Origin: Anadara kagoshimensis
Taxonomy: Eukaryota; Mollusca; Bivalvia; Arcoida; Arcidae
Reading direction: 5' to 3'
Length of the DNA stretch: 64,000 bases
Assembly: GCA_021292105.1 (NCBI GenBank)
Contig: CM037865.1
Coordinates: 25,709,928 to 25,773,927, forward strand
Below the pieces are notes generated by a model. That model saw only the letters and a program-made list of their open reading frames with translations, was not told the origin of the DNA and did not search any database. Positions 12,538-25,365 of this stretch are shown one piece after another. The position numbers were made by a program, and so were the translations under genes. Numbering within the stretch: position 1 is the first letter of the stretch; each line of letters starts with the position of its first letter.

Positions 12538-13984
12538 TACAATTTATGAACTGACTGCCTTGATATGTAAGTAAATGAGAGAGTCTCGACTGATTCAGGT
12601 GTAGAAGAACTTTTGTCATACCCATGGTATCGACATCAGCCAAAGTTTTTTTTGATGAACTAGCTGTGAAGACAAGCTACACTATATGCTATTCTGACAT
12701 TACTTGTTCAAGTTGTTGTTTTGACTTGTTATCATCCAGCTTATTTTTGTAGTATCTTGATTTTATCACACTATATTATCTGATATTATTTGCTCACTTT
12801 CTTATTTTGTAGATATTATATGTAGTGTTGTTTTATCTGAATATATGTATATATATAACTCACATGTATATACCTAGGTTTTCATATCCAGTTTACAAGA
12901 ACAACCATCGGCTTTCCCACAATTTCAGGATATTATATACAGAATTTATAGATATTTTTAAAAAAGGCATATACGGTACTCATTTTGTGGAAGAAATAAT
13001 TTTTCATATTACTCACTTCCAGTTTTGGACAATTTTGGTCAATGGCCTGATATTTTAACCATGAAAATTTTTTAAATGTTCATTGCTTCCTATTTAATTT
13101 ACAAAATAGTACTGGTTTGACTAAAATTTCATGTCGCGGGACTGGAACAGTTTCAGGTCTCAAGAATTCCATACCTTCATTAATTCCAAACCCTGATCAG
13201 GGTACTAATACTTTATTTGGTATTTGGGAACCTAGATATACCATTCTTTTATACCGGTAACTATGGTAACTATATAACAGTGTGAAATCATAACAATAAT
13301 ATTCATACTGCATCTTTCGATTCATATTCATAATGCATCATTCATTTCATTTAAATAAAGACATTATATTTTGAAAATGCATCATTTGTGTAAGTGATTT
13401 TAATAACCTTTTTTTGCTTGTTTTAAAGCTTTAGGATTTTATTTCTTAATTTATTTTGTTATTTATTTACCTGGAATTTATTTTCAAAGATTCCATTTAA
13501 GAATAGGCTTTGTAATTCCTTATAGAATCATGTATAGATACATATTTATTAGTATGAAAGCTTGTTCCTGCCATTTTACCAGTATGTTTTTACAATTCCT
13601 ACCATATTTTCTACACCAGGGCAGCTTTTTGTCATGGCTGGACGGTCATACTTGATTGTCAATGGAAGGGTTATAGGCAAGTAAAATCAAACCAGATTCA
13701 ATTGGAAATAGCGAGACCCTGTTTATCAAATTGTCAGCATCATTTGTGTACAGATTATATAAATGAAAAAATGATGAAGTGTCAACTCGTTATGGACAGA
13801 AAATGGTTGGGGGGATCAGTCATGAAATAATTGGTTATTTCCTCGCATTCATTTGATTAAGAAATAAGGCCTTACTTCCTTTGTGGTGGCAAATTTAAAA
13901 AAAAAAAAAATTCTTGCTCAAAATTGAAACTATTGGCAGAATCATGGATAATACCAGTAAACTAACCTAACAGTGAAAACTGGC

Positions 13985-14062
13985 TTTTCAACTACTTCAC
14001 CTTAAAGTGTTGACTGATGTCACAGTATAAATGAAATAGTCTTGACTGGGACGTAAATTTTG
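13985..14062 (+). repeat. SINE 3' fragment (degraded)
   Basis: Only the 3' body is visible: GACTGATGTCACAGTATAAA, then AATAGTCTTGACTGGGACGT. The head is missing or too diverged to see. Confidence 0.4.
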
Positions 14063-14670
14063 AATATGACTTCTTAGTTCTTATTGCAAAATTACTTTTT
14101 TTTAAAAAAATACTTCATAAACTCTAAATCCAATAGTTTTTAAAGATAATTCATTAGTCATTGATTATTTTATTCAATCAATAATAATTTTCAAAAACTT
14201 CATGAAAAAAAGAAAGATTTTGTGAAAACTGATTTTACTCATTGATGGTTGAAAGTAAGAAAACAAGTTTTTTTGCTTTGATAGTTGGAAGTAAACAATC
14301 TGTTTTATTAGTGCTATTTTATTGATTTTTCTAGTCCGCGAGAAAAATTATTAAAATGATTTGATCTTTCTTGATAAGTGCTACCACCCTACCTCCATAC
14401 CTTATGTATTAACACCAGGTGATAATTGCCAGGATTACATATTGAACGTAACACATAGAGTAACCTCTTTTATGCTGTATGATTCTCATTGTTCAATATG
14501 TTCAATGAAGCATGTAGAAAAAATAATTTTTTTCCCTGCAAGTAGCTAGATTGTCACTATGACTTTGTTTGTGACATGAAAGGACAAAGAAAAAGGATTT
14601 ACCTTCGGTTTTGATCAATCAATAATTTATATGTAACTGTACCAGATGATGTTGAGAATTTGTTATTTTT

Positions 14671-15922
14671 AGCTCACCTGGCCAAAGGCCATGTGAGCTT
14701 TTGCCATCACTTTGCGTCCGTCGGTCCGTCGTCCGTCGTCCGTCGTCGTCCGTCGTCGTCGTCCGTCCGTAAACTTTTCACATTTTGACTATCTCCTCTG
14801 ACACCACTGGAGCAATTTTAACCAAACTTTACAGGAATGATGTATGGAAGGTCCTTTACTTAGATTGCCGAAATTTTTTAGATCCGCCAAAAAACATGGC
14901 TGCCAGCACAGAAGATAGTTTAACATTGGACCCTATGGGAAAAATGCATTTTTAACGATTTCCTCAGAAATGACTGAAGCAAATTTAACCAAACTTTACA
15001 GGAATGGTGTAAGGAAGGTCCTTTATTTGGATTGCCAAAATTTTTCTGATCCGTCAAAAAACATGGCCGCCAGCGCAGAAGATAGTTTAACATTGGACCC
15101 TATGGGAATAGCATATATTTGCTATCTTCTTTGAAACCGCTGAGCTAATTTGAACCAAACTTTACAGGAATAATGTTTGTAAGGTCATTTACTAAGATTG
15201 CCCAAATTTTTCTGATCCGCCAAAAAAAATGGCCGCCAGGGCCAAACAAAGTTTAACATTGGGCCCTATGGGAAAACGCACATTTTGGCTATCTCCTCTG
15301 AAACGACTGAAGCAAATTCAATTTAACTTTACAGGAATGATGTATGGAAGGTCTTTTGCAAAGATTGCCGAAATTTTTCTGATCCGCCTAAAAACATGGC
15401 TGCCAGCGGGGAACATAGTTTAACATGGGACCCTATGGGAAAAACACATTTTGGCTATCTCCTCTGAAACTACTGAAGGAAACTTAACCAAACTTTATAG
15501 AAATGATGTATTGGAGGTCCTTCACAAAGATTTCCAAAATTTTTCTGATCCGCCTAAAAACATGGCCGCCAGCGCAGAAGATAGTTTAACATTGGACCCT
15601 ATGGGAAAAACAAATTTTTGGCTATCTCCTCAGAAATGACTGAAGCGAATTTAACCAAACTTTACAGAAATGATGTAAAGAATGTCCTTTACTTAGATTG
15701 CCAAAATTTTTCTGATCCGCCAAAAAACATGGCCGCCAGCGCAGAAGATAGTTTAATATTGGACCCTATGGGAAAAGCATATATATGCTATCTCCTCTGA
15801 AGCTAGTGAAGCAAATTGAATCAAACTTTACAGTTTGACCCCATTGGAAAAGCATATATACAAATTTGCTTTAAAAGCATTTTAGTCAGGTGAGCGATAC
15901 AGGCTCATCCTGAGCCTCTGGT
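14671..15922. mobile_element. Element with 167-bp tandem core and AGCTCACCTG/CAGGTGAGC ends
   Basis: The left end starts AGCTCACCTGGCCAAAGGCC and runs into a (CGTCCGT)n-like GC-rich tract at about 14718-14770. The right end is CAGGTGAGCGATACAGGCTC. Between them lie six tandem units spaced 166-167 bp, measured at CCCTATGGGA-type motifs (14931, 15098, 15264, 15431, 15597, 15764), and a shortened seventh. Each unit carries AAACTTTACAGGAATGATGT, TTTTTCTGATCCGCC and AACATGGCCGCCAGC. This is a non-autonomous element with satellite-like core repeats, an architecture reported in molluscs for pearl-like elements; that link is by layout only. Short open frames inside are repeat artefacts. Confidence 0.75.
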
Positions 15923-16839
15923 TTCTGTTTATTGCTGCTGCCTTGTGTCCGTACAAACCTTGCTTTGGGGCTTTGTTTGCATGTTGTCAGCGATATATCC
16001 TTATAGACCACAGTATCTTGCTAAGAGTATCCTTATTTATGTAATGCATGTATGTATTATCATGTATATACGTATGATGTTAGCATGACCTTACCTCGTC
16101 ATCAAAGGTATTGGAAAGTGAACGTAAAAAACAACCAGGTATCTTAAATTGATCTGTCTTAATCATTCTGCCTTTTAATGCAAAAATCTTTTCATGTGAT
16201 GTCAATGCAATTTTTTTTCATCATGTGATGTTAGTTATTTTATTTAAGTTTTATTGTGCATATTTTTTTTCAATCTTTGATTTTGTATACATCTTTTATT
16301 TCAGTAATGTCTTTATATTTATTTTATTCATTTTATGAAATTCCTTCCTTTGTTTCAAATGCTTTTTAAGTACTGATACTACAGTAATTTTCATCACATT
16401 TTATTTTCCATCTCTGAATGTTTTGTTTCATCATAATTCATGGTATTTATTTCATGAAAATCTTTAATTTATTTCTCTTAGATGAGTATCGTATTATTTT
16501 TCATGGTGTAGATTTCCATATTCTCTGATTTTTTTTTGATTTCCGTGTACACACTACTGGACTGTGGTGTCTTTTTCACTGATGGCTTAATGTAATATTC
16601 TCTGTGACAGGAAGGGTGATATAGATCTATATATCAATACTATGTCTTCTCTGGGAAGTAAATCTCTAACACTATGGTGAATGGAAAGTTATTATAAATA
16701 TTATCATATTCATATATATATTTATCAATTAATATCGGATATAAAATTGTACCTTATAACCATTATTACGGTATATATATTCTTCTCACTAACTACATGT
16801 ACCCTAAAAAAAATAAATAAATAATGTTTTCATTCATAG

Positions 16840-16985
16840 CCAAAATCTTCATTCACATGGCTCTGAGAAATTTTTCAAAAAGTAACCTATTTTAGCAAAA
16901 ATTTTAGAAAATAAAATACTGAAAAAAGACTATATACACACAAAATTTGGAAATTTAACTACTAATAAATTTAAATTTGTGGAAA
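16840..16985. repeat. Dispersed repeat (CTGAGAAATTTTTCAAAAAGTAA type), copy 1
   Basis: The order GAGAAATTTTTCAAAAAGTA, CTATTTTAGCAAA, GACTATATACACAC and TTTGGAAATTTAAC is shared with 25222-25365 on the same strand and, more weakly, with 58031-58175 in reverse. No ends are defined. Confidence 0.5.
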
Positions 16986-18905
16986 CTTCGAATGAGATAC
17001 AATGTATGTCTTACTGGGGTATGTATCCATGTACAAACACCTGTAGAAGGGCAAAGGAAAAAGATCACCTGTTTTATTTAAAACTTTCGTTAAATGCAAT
17101 AGGAAATGCACAAGTAGTATTGTAATTATGGCACAAGTTCATAATACACAAGTATTTATATTGTACAGTAGCTTGTTCTTACAGTTTTGACAATAAACTA
17201 TCATTAGATCTATTTCTGTTGTCATTCTGTCCATGGATGTACCTGCAATGTTAAAAGTTTTTTGTGTAGGTTTTCCTAAAAGCTGCTACCGTCAAAATTC
17301 AATGTCTTGTGAGTTGTGTTGTCTAAACACTTATTAAACAGAAAGCCAATGTTATGCTTAATCGGACTCATTTGTTTATAAAAAAATTAAAGCTTCCTCA
17401 CAAAATTAACTTGCAAAAATCCTGTTTTGTAATCCAGAAACTAACAAGAAAATTGTTTATGAAATTCATCCATCAGTGTCATGTTGTAAAATTCTAATTT
17501 GACATCGTTCCCTCTCTCACTACAGAAATATATTATCATTATCATTAATATAACTAACATCTCATTGTTTTTTATTCCTTATTCATATTAATTTAATGAT
17601 GTATATCAGGAATTCCTTAATTTTCCATGTGTTTTAAATCTTAACAGATTTGACATCTGAGAATTTGTTTGTCCTTCATGCATAATTACAACCAGACATT
17701 TTAACTTTTCCTAGATATATTAAGTTTATCATTTTGTTTTATCAACTTACGTCTTCCTCATTGATAAATAAACAAACAAACCTATTTACTGTCTTACCGA
17801 TCTGTCTTAACATACTAATCTAAAATATTTTGTAATTGATATGACGTTTTAAAACAGGCTGTTGGTGTTTATTTGCAAAAAAAACATTTGCACATATTGT
17901 GAAGAAATAATTGTTTCCCAAATAGAATCATGAATTTTACCTCCATTCGATTGGTTTATTACTGTAAATGTTCAATGCAATAGGAGGAAAATCACACATG
18001 AAAATACTAGGTAGACAAACTAAAGTTATTGAAGAATTAAAAAAAAAAGTTGAAGTCAACAAACTTTGTATTTACAATGCAACCATCTGCCCATGTGTCT
18101 TGCTTTCCCAGTACAGTTAAATACTTTTTTTTGGTCGTCCATCAACATGTGATGCTCATATCTTTTCATAAATTTAGGACTGAGTTATGGCCCTTTAAAT
18201 TTTAAAGTTTCAATTTTACTTAATTACATTGAGATAATTATCATTCTAATTATGATTTTTCTGGTTAAATGTTGATCCCACTGATAAAATTTAAATTAAC
18301 ATTGGTCACTCGGTACATATAACCTCTGACTATCTATCATATATATCATATATATTATACAAATATAATGTATATTTTATTGTGAAAATTTGACTCGGAT
18401 CAATACATTTAATCATTTTCAGTAAATCATGATAAGTTAGTGCATTAATAGTGGCAGGTGCTTCATGGATTTAAGCACTGATTTGATGCAAAACATAACG
18501 ATTTAGTATTTTGGGTTAAATCACACGTAAATTTCTATGCTGCAAGGAAAATGTTTTCGGAAAGGCTCGTTTTCTCTTACTTTATTTATCTTTGTAAGTA
18601 TGTCCATATTTCCGATCCATACATTGAGTTGAAGTGATGCCAGAAATCATTTATTGATATGCTTTTATTTTTCTGTCTAATTTTTTTTTCTTTTTGGACT
18701 TTGTTTCTGATTTTAATTGTCTTAATTTTAGCTGGCAGTAATTTGGTTCTAAAATGTGTATTGAGTTGAGATTGCTGTAGAATTTTGGGTATTTTCCAAT
18801 GCAGAAGATTTTGATTAATAATTCATTTAACGAATAGCTCATGTACCTCATGTTATCATATTAATGGCTTCCATAAAAAATGTTCTTATAATTATACATT
18901 TACAG

Positions 18906-19141
18906 ACACTTCGAGAAAAGATAAAGAAAGAGAGGAGAAAATACGCCAACAGAGAGAGAAGCTTGCAGAGGAACGTCAGAAAAAGATTGAAGAAATGAAG
19001 GAACAACAACGAATGGCACAGGAGAAAAGAGAAAAACAACTAGAATTGAGACGTATGAAGATAGATGAACTACGCAGGAGAGACGAGGAAAGACGAACAG
19101 CTGTAGAAGAAAGACGGAAAAAACAAGAGGAAGTAGACAAA
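18906..19141 (+). CDS. MAP7-like gene, N-terminal coiled-coil exon
   Basis: The acceptor is TTTACAG and the donor AAA|GTAGGG. It enters in phase 1 (AC completes GAC) and leaves in phase 0, giving 78 codons. The product is almost wholly Arg/Lys/Glu/Gln (KEREEKIRQQREKLAEERQ, then RREEERRTAVEERRKK-like heptads), a long single helix. In MAP7 and ensconsin the equivalent N-terminal helix is the microtubule-binding domain, so this exon probably carries lattice binding. The frame stays open past the donor to 19228, but the downstream part loses its charged character, which supports the donor. Confidence 0.85.
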
Positions 19142-19494
19142 GTAGGGAATATTGATACAAATTACTGTTTAGTTTTCTCGTACAAAGTTGAAACATTTGA
19201 ATTTGTTTGTATTATTTATATGCTGTGAGTGTGACCCCTGGATTTACAATTATCTTGGAAAGTTTTGTATTTTATATCATGAAACATCTTGAAGTGAACG
19301 CTTCAATATATTCATTGTCAGAGACCATTTTCAGTTGTTAAAAACTAAAAGTCATTTGTTATACATGGTATAGTGTTATAAGGTGCTTAGTATCACTGTA
19401 TGCATAACTGTTAAGATAACTTGAGTTATCCACCCAAGGTCATTTATAATACTGGGGTATACATGTAATATTTTCATGTTTGATAAAACATTCT

Positions 19495-19611
19495 ATGTTT
19501 GTCAGTCTTTGTCATATTTCATTTTGGAAACAAATATGTTTGTCAGTCTTTGTCATATTTCATTTTGGAAACAAATATGTTTGTCAGTCTTTGTCATATT
19601 TCATTTTGGTT
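19495..19611. repeat. 41-bp tandem repeat, three copies
   Basis: Units begin at 19495, 19536 and 19577 with ATGTTTGTCAGTCTTTGTCA and are identical until the third breaks off in its last few bases. It lies in the intron 19142-21727. Confidence 0.9.
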
Positions 19612-19892
19612 TATGTTTGTCAATCTCTACTTATTGCTTTGAATACTTCAATGTGTATTGATGAAAAACAAGATACTAATTGAATCTATGGTTGAGTAGT
19701 TCTGTCATTATTGCAATTATCAGCTCCATAAAAATCATGGGAAGACATTTTGTATGTTCATTAATGCTTCTGTTTATGATTTTGGGCTTGGACGGCTTGT
19801 GTGCTTATTTGGTCTTATTGGCTGAAGAATTGCATTGACATTCACTGCCTAATTTCAATGGCACTTGGGTAGATCCTAGTGAAAATAATAGA

Positions 19893-20037
19893 ATCTTACA
19901 CCAGTAACAGTGTAAGACAGATATCTCAAATGAGAATGAATATTTCTCTGTCCAGAACCAGCTTTAACAAGTTCTGGACATTGAAAATATTCATCCTAGT
20001 TTGAGATATATGTCTTATGCTGTTACTGTTGTAAGAT
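19893..20037. repeat. Intronic foldback, arms about 65 bp
   Basis: The left arm runs from ATCTTACACCAGTAACAG to TGTCCAGAAC, and the right arm from GTTCTGGACA to CTGTTACTGTTGTAAGAT. They are reverse complements with roughly ten mismatches, around a loop of about a dozen bases (centre near 19963). In the MAP7-like pre-mRNA this would be a long hairpin. Confidence 0.8.
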
Positions 20038-20339
20038 GCTTTTTCTCATTTGCAACATAAAAACGTCATTCGTAAACAAATATTTGTTTAAATGCATCAA
20101 ATGCTCAATTTTCATGCCACCATTCATGGCATCTTAAAATGTCATCGTATTTAATTGACATCCTCGCATAAAATGATTATGTCATCATCAATTAAGTGTC
20201 TGCAAGTGATGGTGTCTAGAATCCCTTTATTTTTTCATAGAATCAGATTTAAAAGTCAGAAATCCAGTTAATGTCGAGATTGTTTGTGTGACCTGTCTCG
20301 GGCGAGACATGGAAATCTAGTATCAGTGAAATAGCTGTA

Positions 20340-20480
20340 TTCCCTTGTCACATGTGTGAGAAAGTTTTGTCTGCCAAAGGTTATTAGTTTTCTCAGGCTA
20401 CCTCAGTTTTTCTCCACAATCCCAGAATAGAGCACCTTGATATGAGAGATAATAGCTTGGCTAGGGCATAAAACAGCATC
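20340..20480 (+). repeat. tRNA-derived SINE, copy 3 (degraded head)
   Basis: The body motifs GTGTGAGAAAGTTTTGTC, TGCCAAAGGT, TTTCTC, CACAATCCCAGAATAGAGCA and GGCTAGGGCATAAAAC follow the family order. The tRNA-like head is not convincing. Confidence 0.6.
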
Positions 20481-20590
20481 ATTCTTCTCAATTCCTGTTC
20501 AATATGATGCAAGCTTTCCCAGCCTCTATCACCAGGAGTGATCTTTTGCTGTTTTCTGCACTTTAAGCCAGAAGAAATCTATGTCTTTGC

Positions 20591-20960
20591 CAGTATTTTC
20601 CACAGGTGAATTAAACACCACAATAGCATGTCTTGGCCAGTGGTGTTTGCGGTGGAGGTAACAAAATAATTAAGGGGTATCATAACAATATTGTTCTGTA
20701 TTTGTCACTATTCTATCCAGTATTCTGTATGTAGTCAGTAGTTAGAATGAAGTTAAATTTTTTGCCCAGCATTTCAATAGGTGACTCATACACCACAAGC
20801 AGTGAGTCACTGGTGGTGCAGTCAGTACGGGAGGTGGCTAAATGATTGTGGTGCATTGTAACAATATTTCAGTGTAATTTTCACTATTTGATCCAGTTGT
20901 CTATATAGTCATGATGAAGTTAATTTCTGGCCAGTTTTTCCACAGGTGAATCATACTACC
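20591..20960. repeat. Tandem repeat, units about 165-176 bp, 2.2 copies
   Basis: Units start at 20591, 20767 and 20932 with CAGTWTTTYCACAGGTGA-like sequence and share CACTATTYKATCCAGT and ATGAAGTTAA. The copies are diverged, and no open frame spans them. Confidence 0.65.
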
Positions 20961-21727
20961 AGACCCAGAATTATTGATTTAATTTACAGAGTATTATAGC
21001 TACATAAAATCATTGTTTACCGTTCAGATATACATCGTGTACATATATATATATATACTACTGTGTATTGGCTGGGTTATATGTAACATGTGTTCCAATA
21101 TGTACACTTTTATCACACAGTAATAAGTTTTACATTATAAATGAAAAAGTTTTATAAATATTCATTTGCAAGATGTTTCATAATATTGTATTTTACTAAA
21201 CTACAACATATATAGGTGATACATTATAAAAATGATGAATATATACTTAGCTAGCTGTCCTTCCCTTTCTCTATCCCTTTGGCCCTCCCATTCTCAACCC
21301 GAAATGCAAAATACGCCTTGAATAAACCTAAATGCATATATCCTCAAACTTCTATCAAGGTCTTGATTATGCCCTGTAACACTTAACAAACCCCTAAATA
21401 TAATATGATTGCTGGTTGTTTGACCCATTCTGTTAAGAATATTTCAATCATCCTTTGTGCTAGTTTTGGCAAAGATACATCAGATTAAAGTTACATGTGT
21501 TTTTCAATGTCTAGCAATTCTCATGTGTTTTTGCTCTGTTAAACATATATGAGTTTGTTCATACTTGCCAAACATGTTCTCAAACATTCAGATGGGAACA
21601 AATTGGTGTTGATATAAAGTTATTATGCAGTTAACTGAAAAATGTGTTAATTTTTTATACATAGTTAAAGTTTGACCTCCATCGAATGAATGACAATAAT
21701 TTTAAAAGTTATATTTTGCTTTTTTAG

Positions 21728-22016
21728 GCAAGAAGAGAAGCCATTTTACAAAAATCTGCAGAACGAATAACCCGTTATGAACAGTGGAAAGCTTCTGGGA
21801 GAAAAGGTGGGGTACGAGGGCCGTATGGTTTTGGTAGCCGTGCGCCTCGTGAAGTGTGTCAGCCTTTAGATCGCAGACGTTCTTCTTCTCATAGTACACT
21901 ATATCGGCGCTCTCCTAATGGCTCAGACTCTGATACTTACAGACCACAACGCAGGGCTGTATCTGCCTGTAGCGTGGTCAGGAGGCACTGTTGTATTGAT
22001 ATTAACAAACTAAATG
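21728..22016 (+). CDS. MAP7-like gene, ensconsin-type motif exon
   Basis: The acceptor is TTTTTTAG and the donor AATG|GTATGT. It enters in phase 0 and leaves in phase 1 (96 codons plus one base). It begins ARREAILQKSAERITRYEQW, continuing the basic helix, then has a Gly-rich basic turn (GRKGGVRG) and YGFGSRAPRE. I align that last motif with the AFGSSTPR-type segment that follows the N-terminal coiled coil in ensconsin/MAP7; this is from memory of the family. The end is Ser/Arg-rich (RRRSSSHS, RRAVSACSVVRRH). This exon gives the best family-specific support outside the C-terminal coiled coil. Confidence 0.85.
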
Positions 22017-22255
22017 GTATGTCTTATTTCTTCATTAACTTTACAACATGTCATACAAAATTATTGTTTTATTTGGTCGTCAAGGCAACATTTGCTATAC
22101 ATTTTACATTTCTTTTTGAAGAAGGAGTTACTTGATTCTCTTAAGTTATTAAATTTTATTCACATTTTTAATTACATATTGGGTTTTCAGGTTTCAGATA
22201 ACAATTGCTGTCATTTCTTAAAAAGAAATTTTATTTAATATTTTAGTACTTTATA

Positions 22256-22419
22256 TAGTAAAACCTGTATAAAAAGACCATCCTGGGACCTAAGATCAGT
22301 CTTTAGACAGATAGTAGGTTTTTTTTCCTTTGAAATATGAAGCAAATGTACCTTCAAACACTTGGTTAAAGGGCAGATGTTTCATTACAGAGGTGGTCAC
22401 TATTGCAGGTTTTACTGTG
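22256..22419. mobile_element. MITE with AGTAAAACCTG ends, copy 1
   Basis: The left end is AGTAAAACCTGTATAAAAAG and the right end GCAGGTTTTACT. The phrase AAAGACCATCCTGGGACC inside is typical of this family, which also occurs at 27351, 39246, 43211, 43596 and 55690. Confidence 0.65.
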
Positions 22420-22892
22420 TTTCTATAACAAGACAAGTGATGCATGAAGATTTTTTCCATTAAACAATATTCATTATCTGATTTAATATTTTAATGGTAT
22501 TATGATTTTCTTTTTACTTTGCTAAGTCAGAGATTAGACTGTAGCTGTGGTTAAGTGTCTGTCGTCTACCTTTCTTCAGTTAATACATCACATTATAGAT
22601 TGTAGGATGTTGATTGGACTTCTATGTTGTGTAGTTTCAAGGTTTTTTTGACAACATGTTAACAGAATGTATTATCATTGTCAACACTACTATTGACTGA
22701 GAAGTGATTCGTATCAGTTTTCAAAACTGAACTAAGTTTAAAGTTTTATCACAAAAGGGGGATAATTAGCAATCAAAAACTTATATTGAAAAACTTAAGA
22801 ATACTTCAAACATGTTTCAAATGGAGACCATATAGCTGAAACTGTTGCCACATCAAAGAATCATCTTTTTTGTCCCTAATTAGATTGGTTGA

Positions 22893-22950
22893 ATGAGGTT
22901 TTATGTCCCAGTCAAAAATATTTCACTTATATCAAGACGTTCCTCAATTA
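22893..22950 (-). repeat. SINE 3' fragment, reverse strand
   Basis: TTTTATGTCCCAGTC, then TTTCACTTATATCAAGACG, is the reverse complement of the SINE tail and body end. The rest of the element is absent. Confidence 0.5.
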
Positions 22951-24964
22951 GAAAAGGACAGGATGCTCTTATATTTACTATGAAACATGGGAAGGGTATG
23001 TTTGCTTGAAACTGAGCTTCGAAAAGTAAAATACAAAATTTTTGCAAAACTGAAGAAATGTCCAGAAGTGAAAAAATTATCCAAAAAATAGTGTAGTTAA
23101 TGTTAAATGAATGCAATGTAGGGTCTTCATGTAAATAATAATGCGATTTCTCAGGTGAGCGAAAAGGTCCTATTGATAGCAAATGTTGCCTTTATGACTG
23201 ACTCATAATAGAATATTCTATAAAGGTTTTACAATCAGAAAATTTTATTTTAAAAATCATAATTTAAACAAAAAGACTTTATTTGAAATAATGATTACTT
23301 TTATTTTATTTTTCAAAACTGAATATAGATAATGCATGACTTTAAACAACAAATCTATAAATGGATTGGTGGTACTTTAGCAATCTTCATTGCTCTATTT
23401 TGTCGCTTAAATCTTTAAACATGCTACAAAGAAGTAGATATATTTAGATAAACAATCCTTAAAGGTTATAAGCATATTATAAATGAATTCTTTAGTTTTG
23501 TTTTCTTGACCTCGTCATCACCTTCTTCCCTTGCTTTATACAATGATGGGAGAGAAACCTTTGATTTTGGCATGCTTTTTGCCAGGTATGTTAGAACATT
23601 TTGGTTTGGTAGAACTTTGACATGTTGTTTTTACTTTTTTATTTATCCTTTTTTCTTAATTTCTATTTTAATCATTTTTATAAAACTTTAAAATTAATAT
23701 AATCTATTTCATATAATGACATTTACCATTTTTAACCCCATCACCCCCTTTAGTATCTTTGGTATCATCCAAAAATCCATAACATGGATCATGCCATTTA
23801 GAATTTAAGGGGTGATAGGGTTAATACTTATAAAGTTTGTGGTGGGTTTCTTATGGGTTTTTACTAACTTTTACTAACATTGCTTAACAGTGCACATCTC
23901 TGTTGCTTCATTGATTAGGACTAGAATGTTTGTGTATGTATTTGTGTGATGTTTTAGCTGATGATAGAAGAATCTTGATTTGCTTTGTTTGATTTTAAAG
24001 TAGAAGTGAATTTCTCATATTTTAAAATTTTTCTGAAAAGTTGGGGTTTTTTTTCCTGAAAACAAAATTCCAATGGTATGTTCTTCAAAGAAGATATCAT
24101 TGGACATTAACGGAATACTTTGTTTGGTGCAACTCTGAAAAGAAATTAAAACATATTACAGAGAAAATGAATCAAGTTGGGGTATTAAGGGGAATAACTC
24201 TCTAAAAGTGGCAATAACCAAAAAAGTGTTTTGTGGGATTAGGAATGATATATAAGCAGTATTTAAATCTATATCCTGTATATATGTATAAAAATTATAT
24301 TTTACAAGCCAGTCAATGTGCATATACTGTAAATGGAGTTAAATTTATCAGAATCAATAAAAAAAATTGTGTCATTTTGATGTTTTCTTATTAAAATAAA
24401 GTATAAATTAAAACATAATCATATTATGTGAATGATTAGATCTTCTGGTTTTAGTTCTATCCCTAATTTACTAGCGTGGTAAAACAAATTCTCCATGTAC
24501 AGCATATGCATTTGTATCTTGTTAGAAATTTTTTAGTAAAGAGGAATCTTTTATTTTATTAGTTTAATAATGATAAATACTCTATTGTATATAAATTTAT
24601 ATTTTAGAGAATAACTTTTAGAAATTTTCTTGATAAATTTTGTAATTTAGTCCTTTCTTTACTTATGATGGTAATTTTTTTGAAGTTTGAATACAATACT
24701 ACAAATGATACTTCACATACATTCTTACAGTTCTTACATTCTTATGATATACTCAATGATTTAATGATAATCTTAGAACAAAACATGCAGTAAAGATCTT
24801 TCTGTTTCTTTTGCAAATTATCCCATATATACAAATTGTTTTATTTTAATTTTCTTGATATAATAACGTCTCTTGCATTTTTACAACACAATGCATTTAT
24901 TTTGCTGTTTATTTATTATTTGTTGCATTATTTTGTGCATTATGCTTGCATTGCTTGTTTCTAG

Positions 24965-25093
24965 GGTATCCAGGAAGTAGCCCACCCTCTAAACTCCTAT
25001 CCATGTCAACCAGTGTGCTTTATCATAAAAGAAGCCCAGACTTCTCATCCAGCGGTAATTTGTCTGCCAGGGACAGGCCAGACTCCCTCCTTG
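24965..25093 (+). CDS. MAP7-like gene, Ser-rich linker exon
   Basis: The acceptor is TGTTTCTAG and the donor CTTG|GTAAGG. Phase 1 on both sides, 42 codons plus split ends. The product is YPGSSPPSKLLSMSTSVLYH, then KRSPDFSSSGNLSARDRP: disordered, Ser/Pro-rich. A 129-nt, phase 1/1 exon can be skipped without changing the frame, so it may be a cassette. Confidence 0.75.
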
Positions 25094-25221
25094 GTAAGGG
25101 TCCGTTCCGTGGTGTGGAATTTTTATGTTTCATTTGTACCATCCATGTGTTTTGTAAATACATGTTTTTATGTCAGACAATCTCTGCATTTGTGGATAAG
25201 CTGTGTTTCCATTTCTAATAG

Positions 25222-25365
25222 CAACAAATATTATTGGTTGCTACTTTCTGAGAAATTCTTTCAAAAAGTAATTTATTTTAGCAAATTAATGGGAAAAAAC
25301 TGTAAAAAGGCTATAATTTCACACATTTTTGGAAAATTCGGCTTTTAATAATTTTAAATATGGAG
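25222..25365. repeat. Dispersed repeat, copy 2
   Basis: It shares GAGAAATTCTTTCAAAAAGT, TTATTTTAGCAAA, AAAAAGGCTATAATTTCACAC and TTTGGAAAATT with 16840-16985. Confidence 0.5.

Noticed and set aside
15229-15800. Several 60-64-codon frames with ATGGCCGCC starts
   Set aside because: They arise from the 167-bp repeat unit and each breaks at unit borders, since 167 is not a multiple of three.
23496-23585. Possible exon with Ser-rich frame and donor GCCAG|GTATGT
   Set aside because: The only nearby acceptor (TTCTTTAG at 23495) gives the wrong phase to join either the 22016 or the 24965 exon, and the protein looks nothing like the family.
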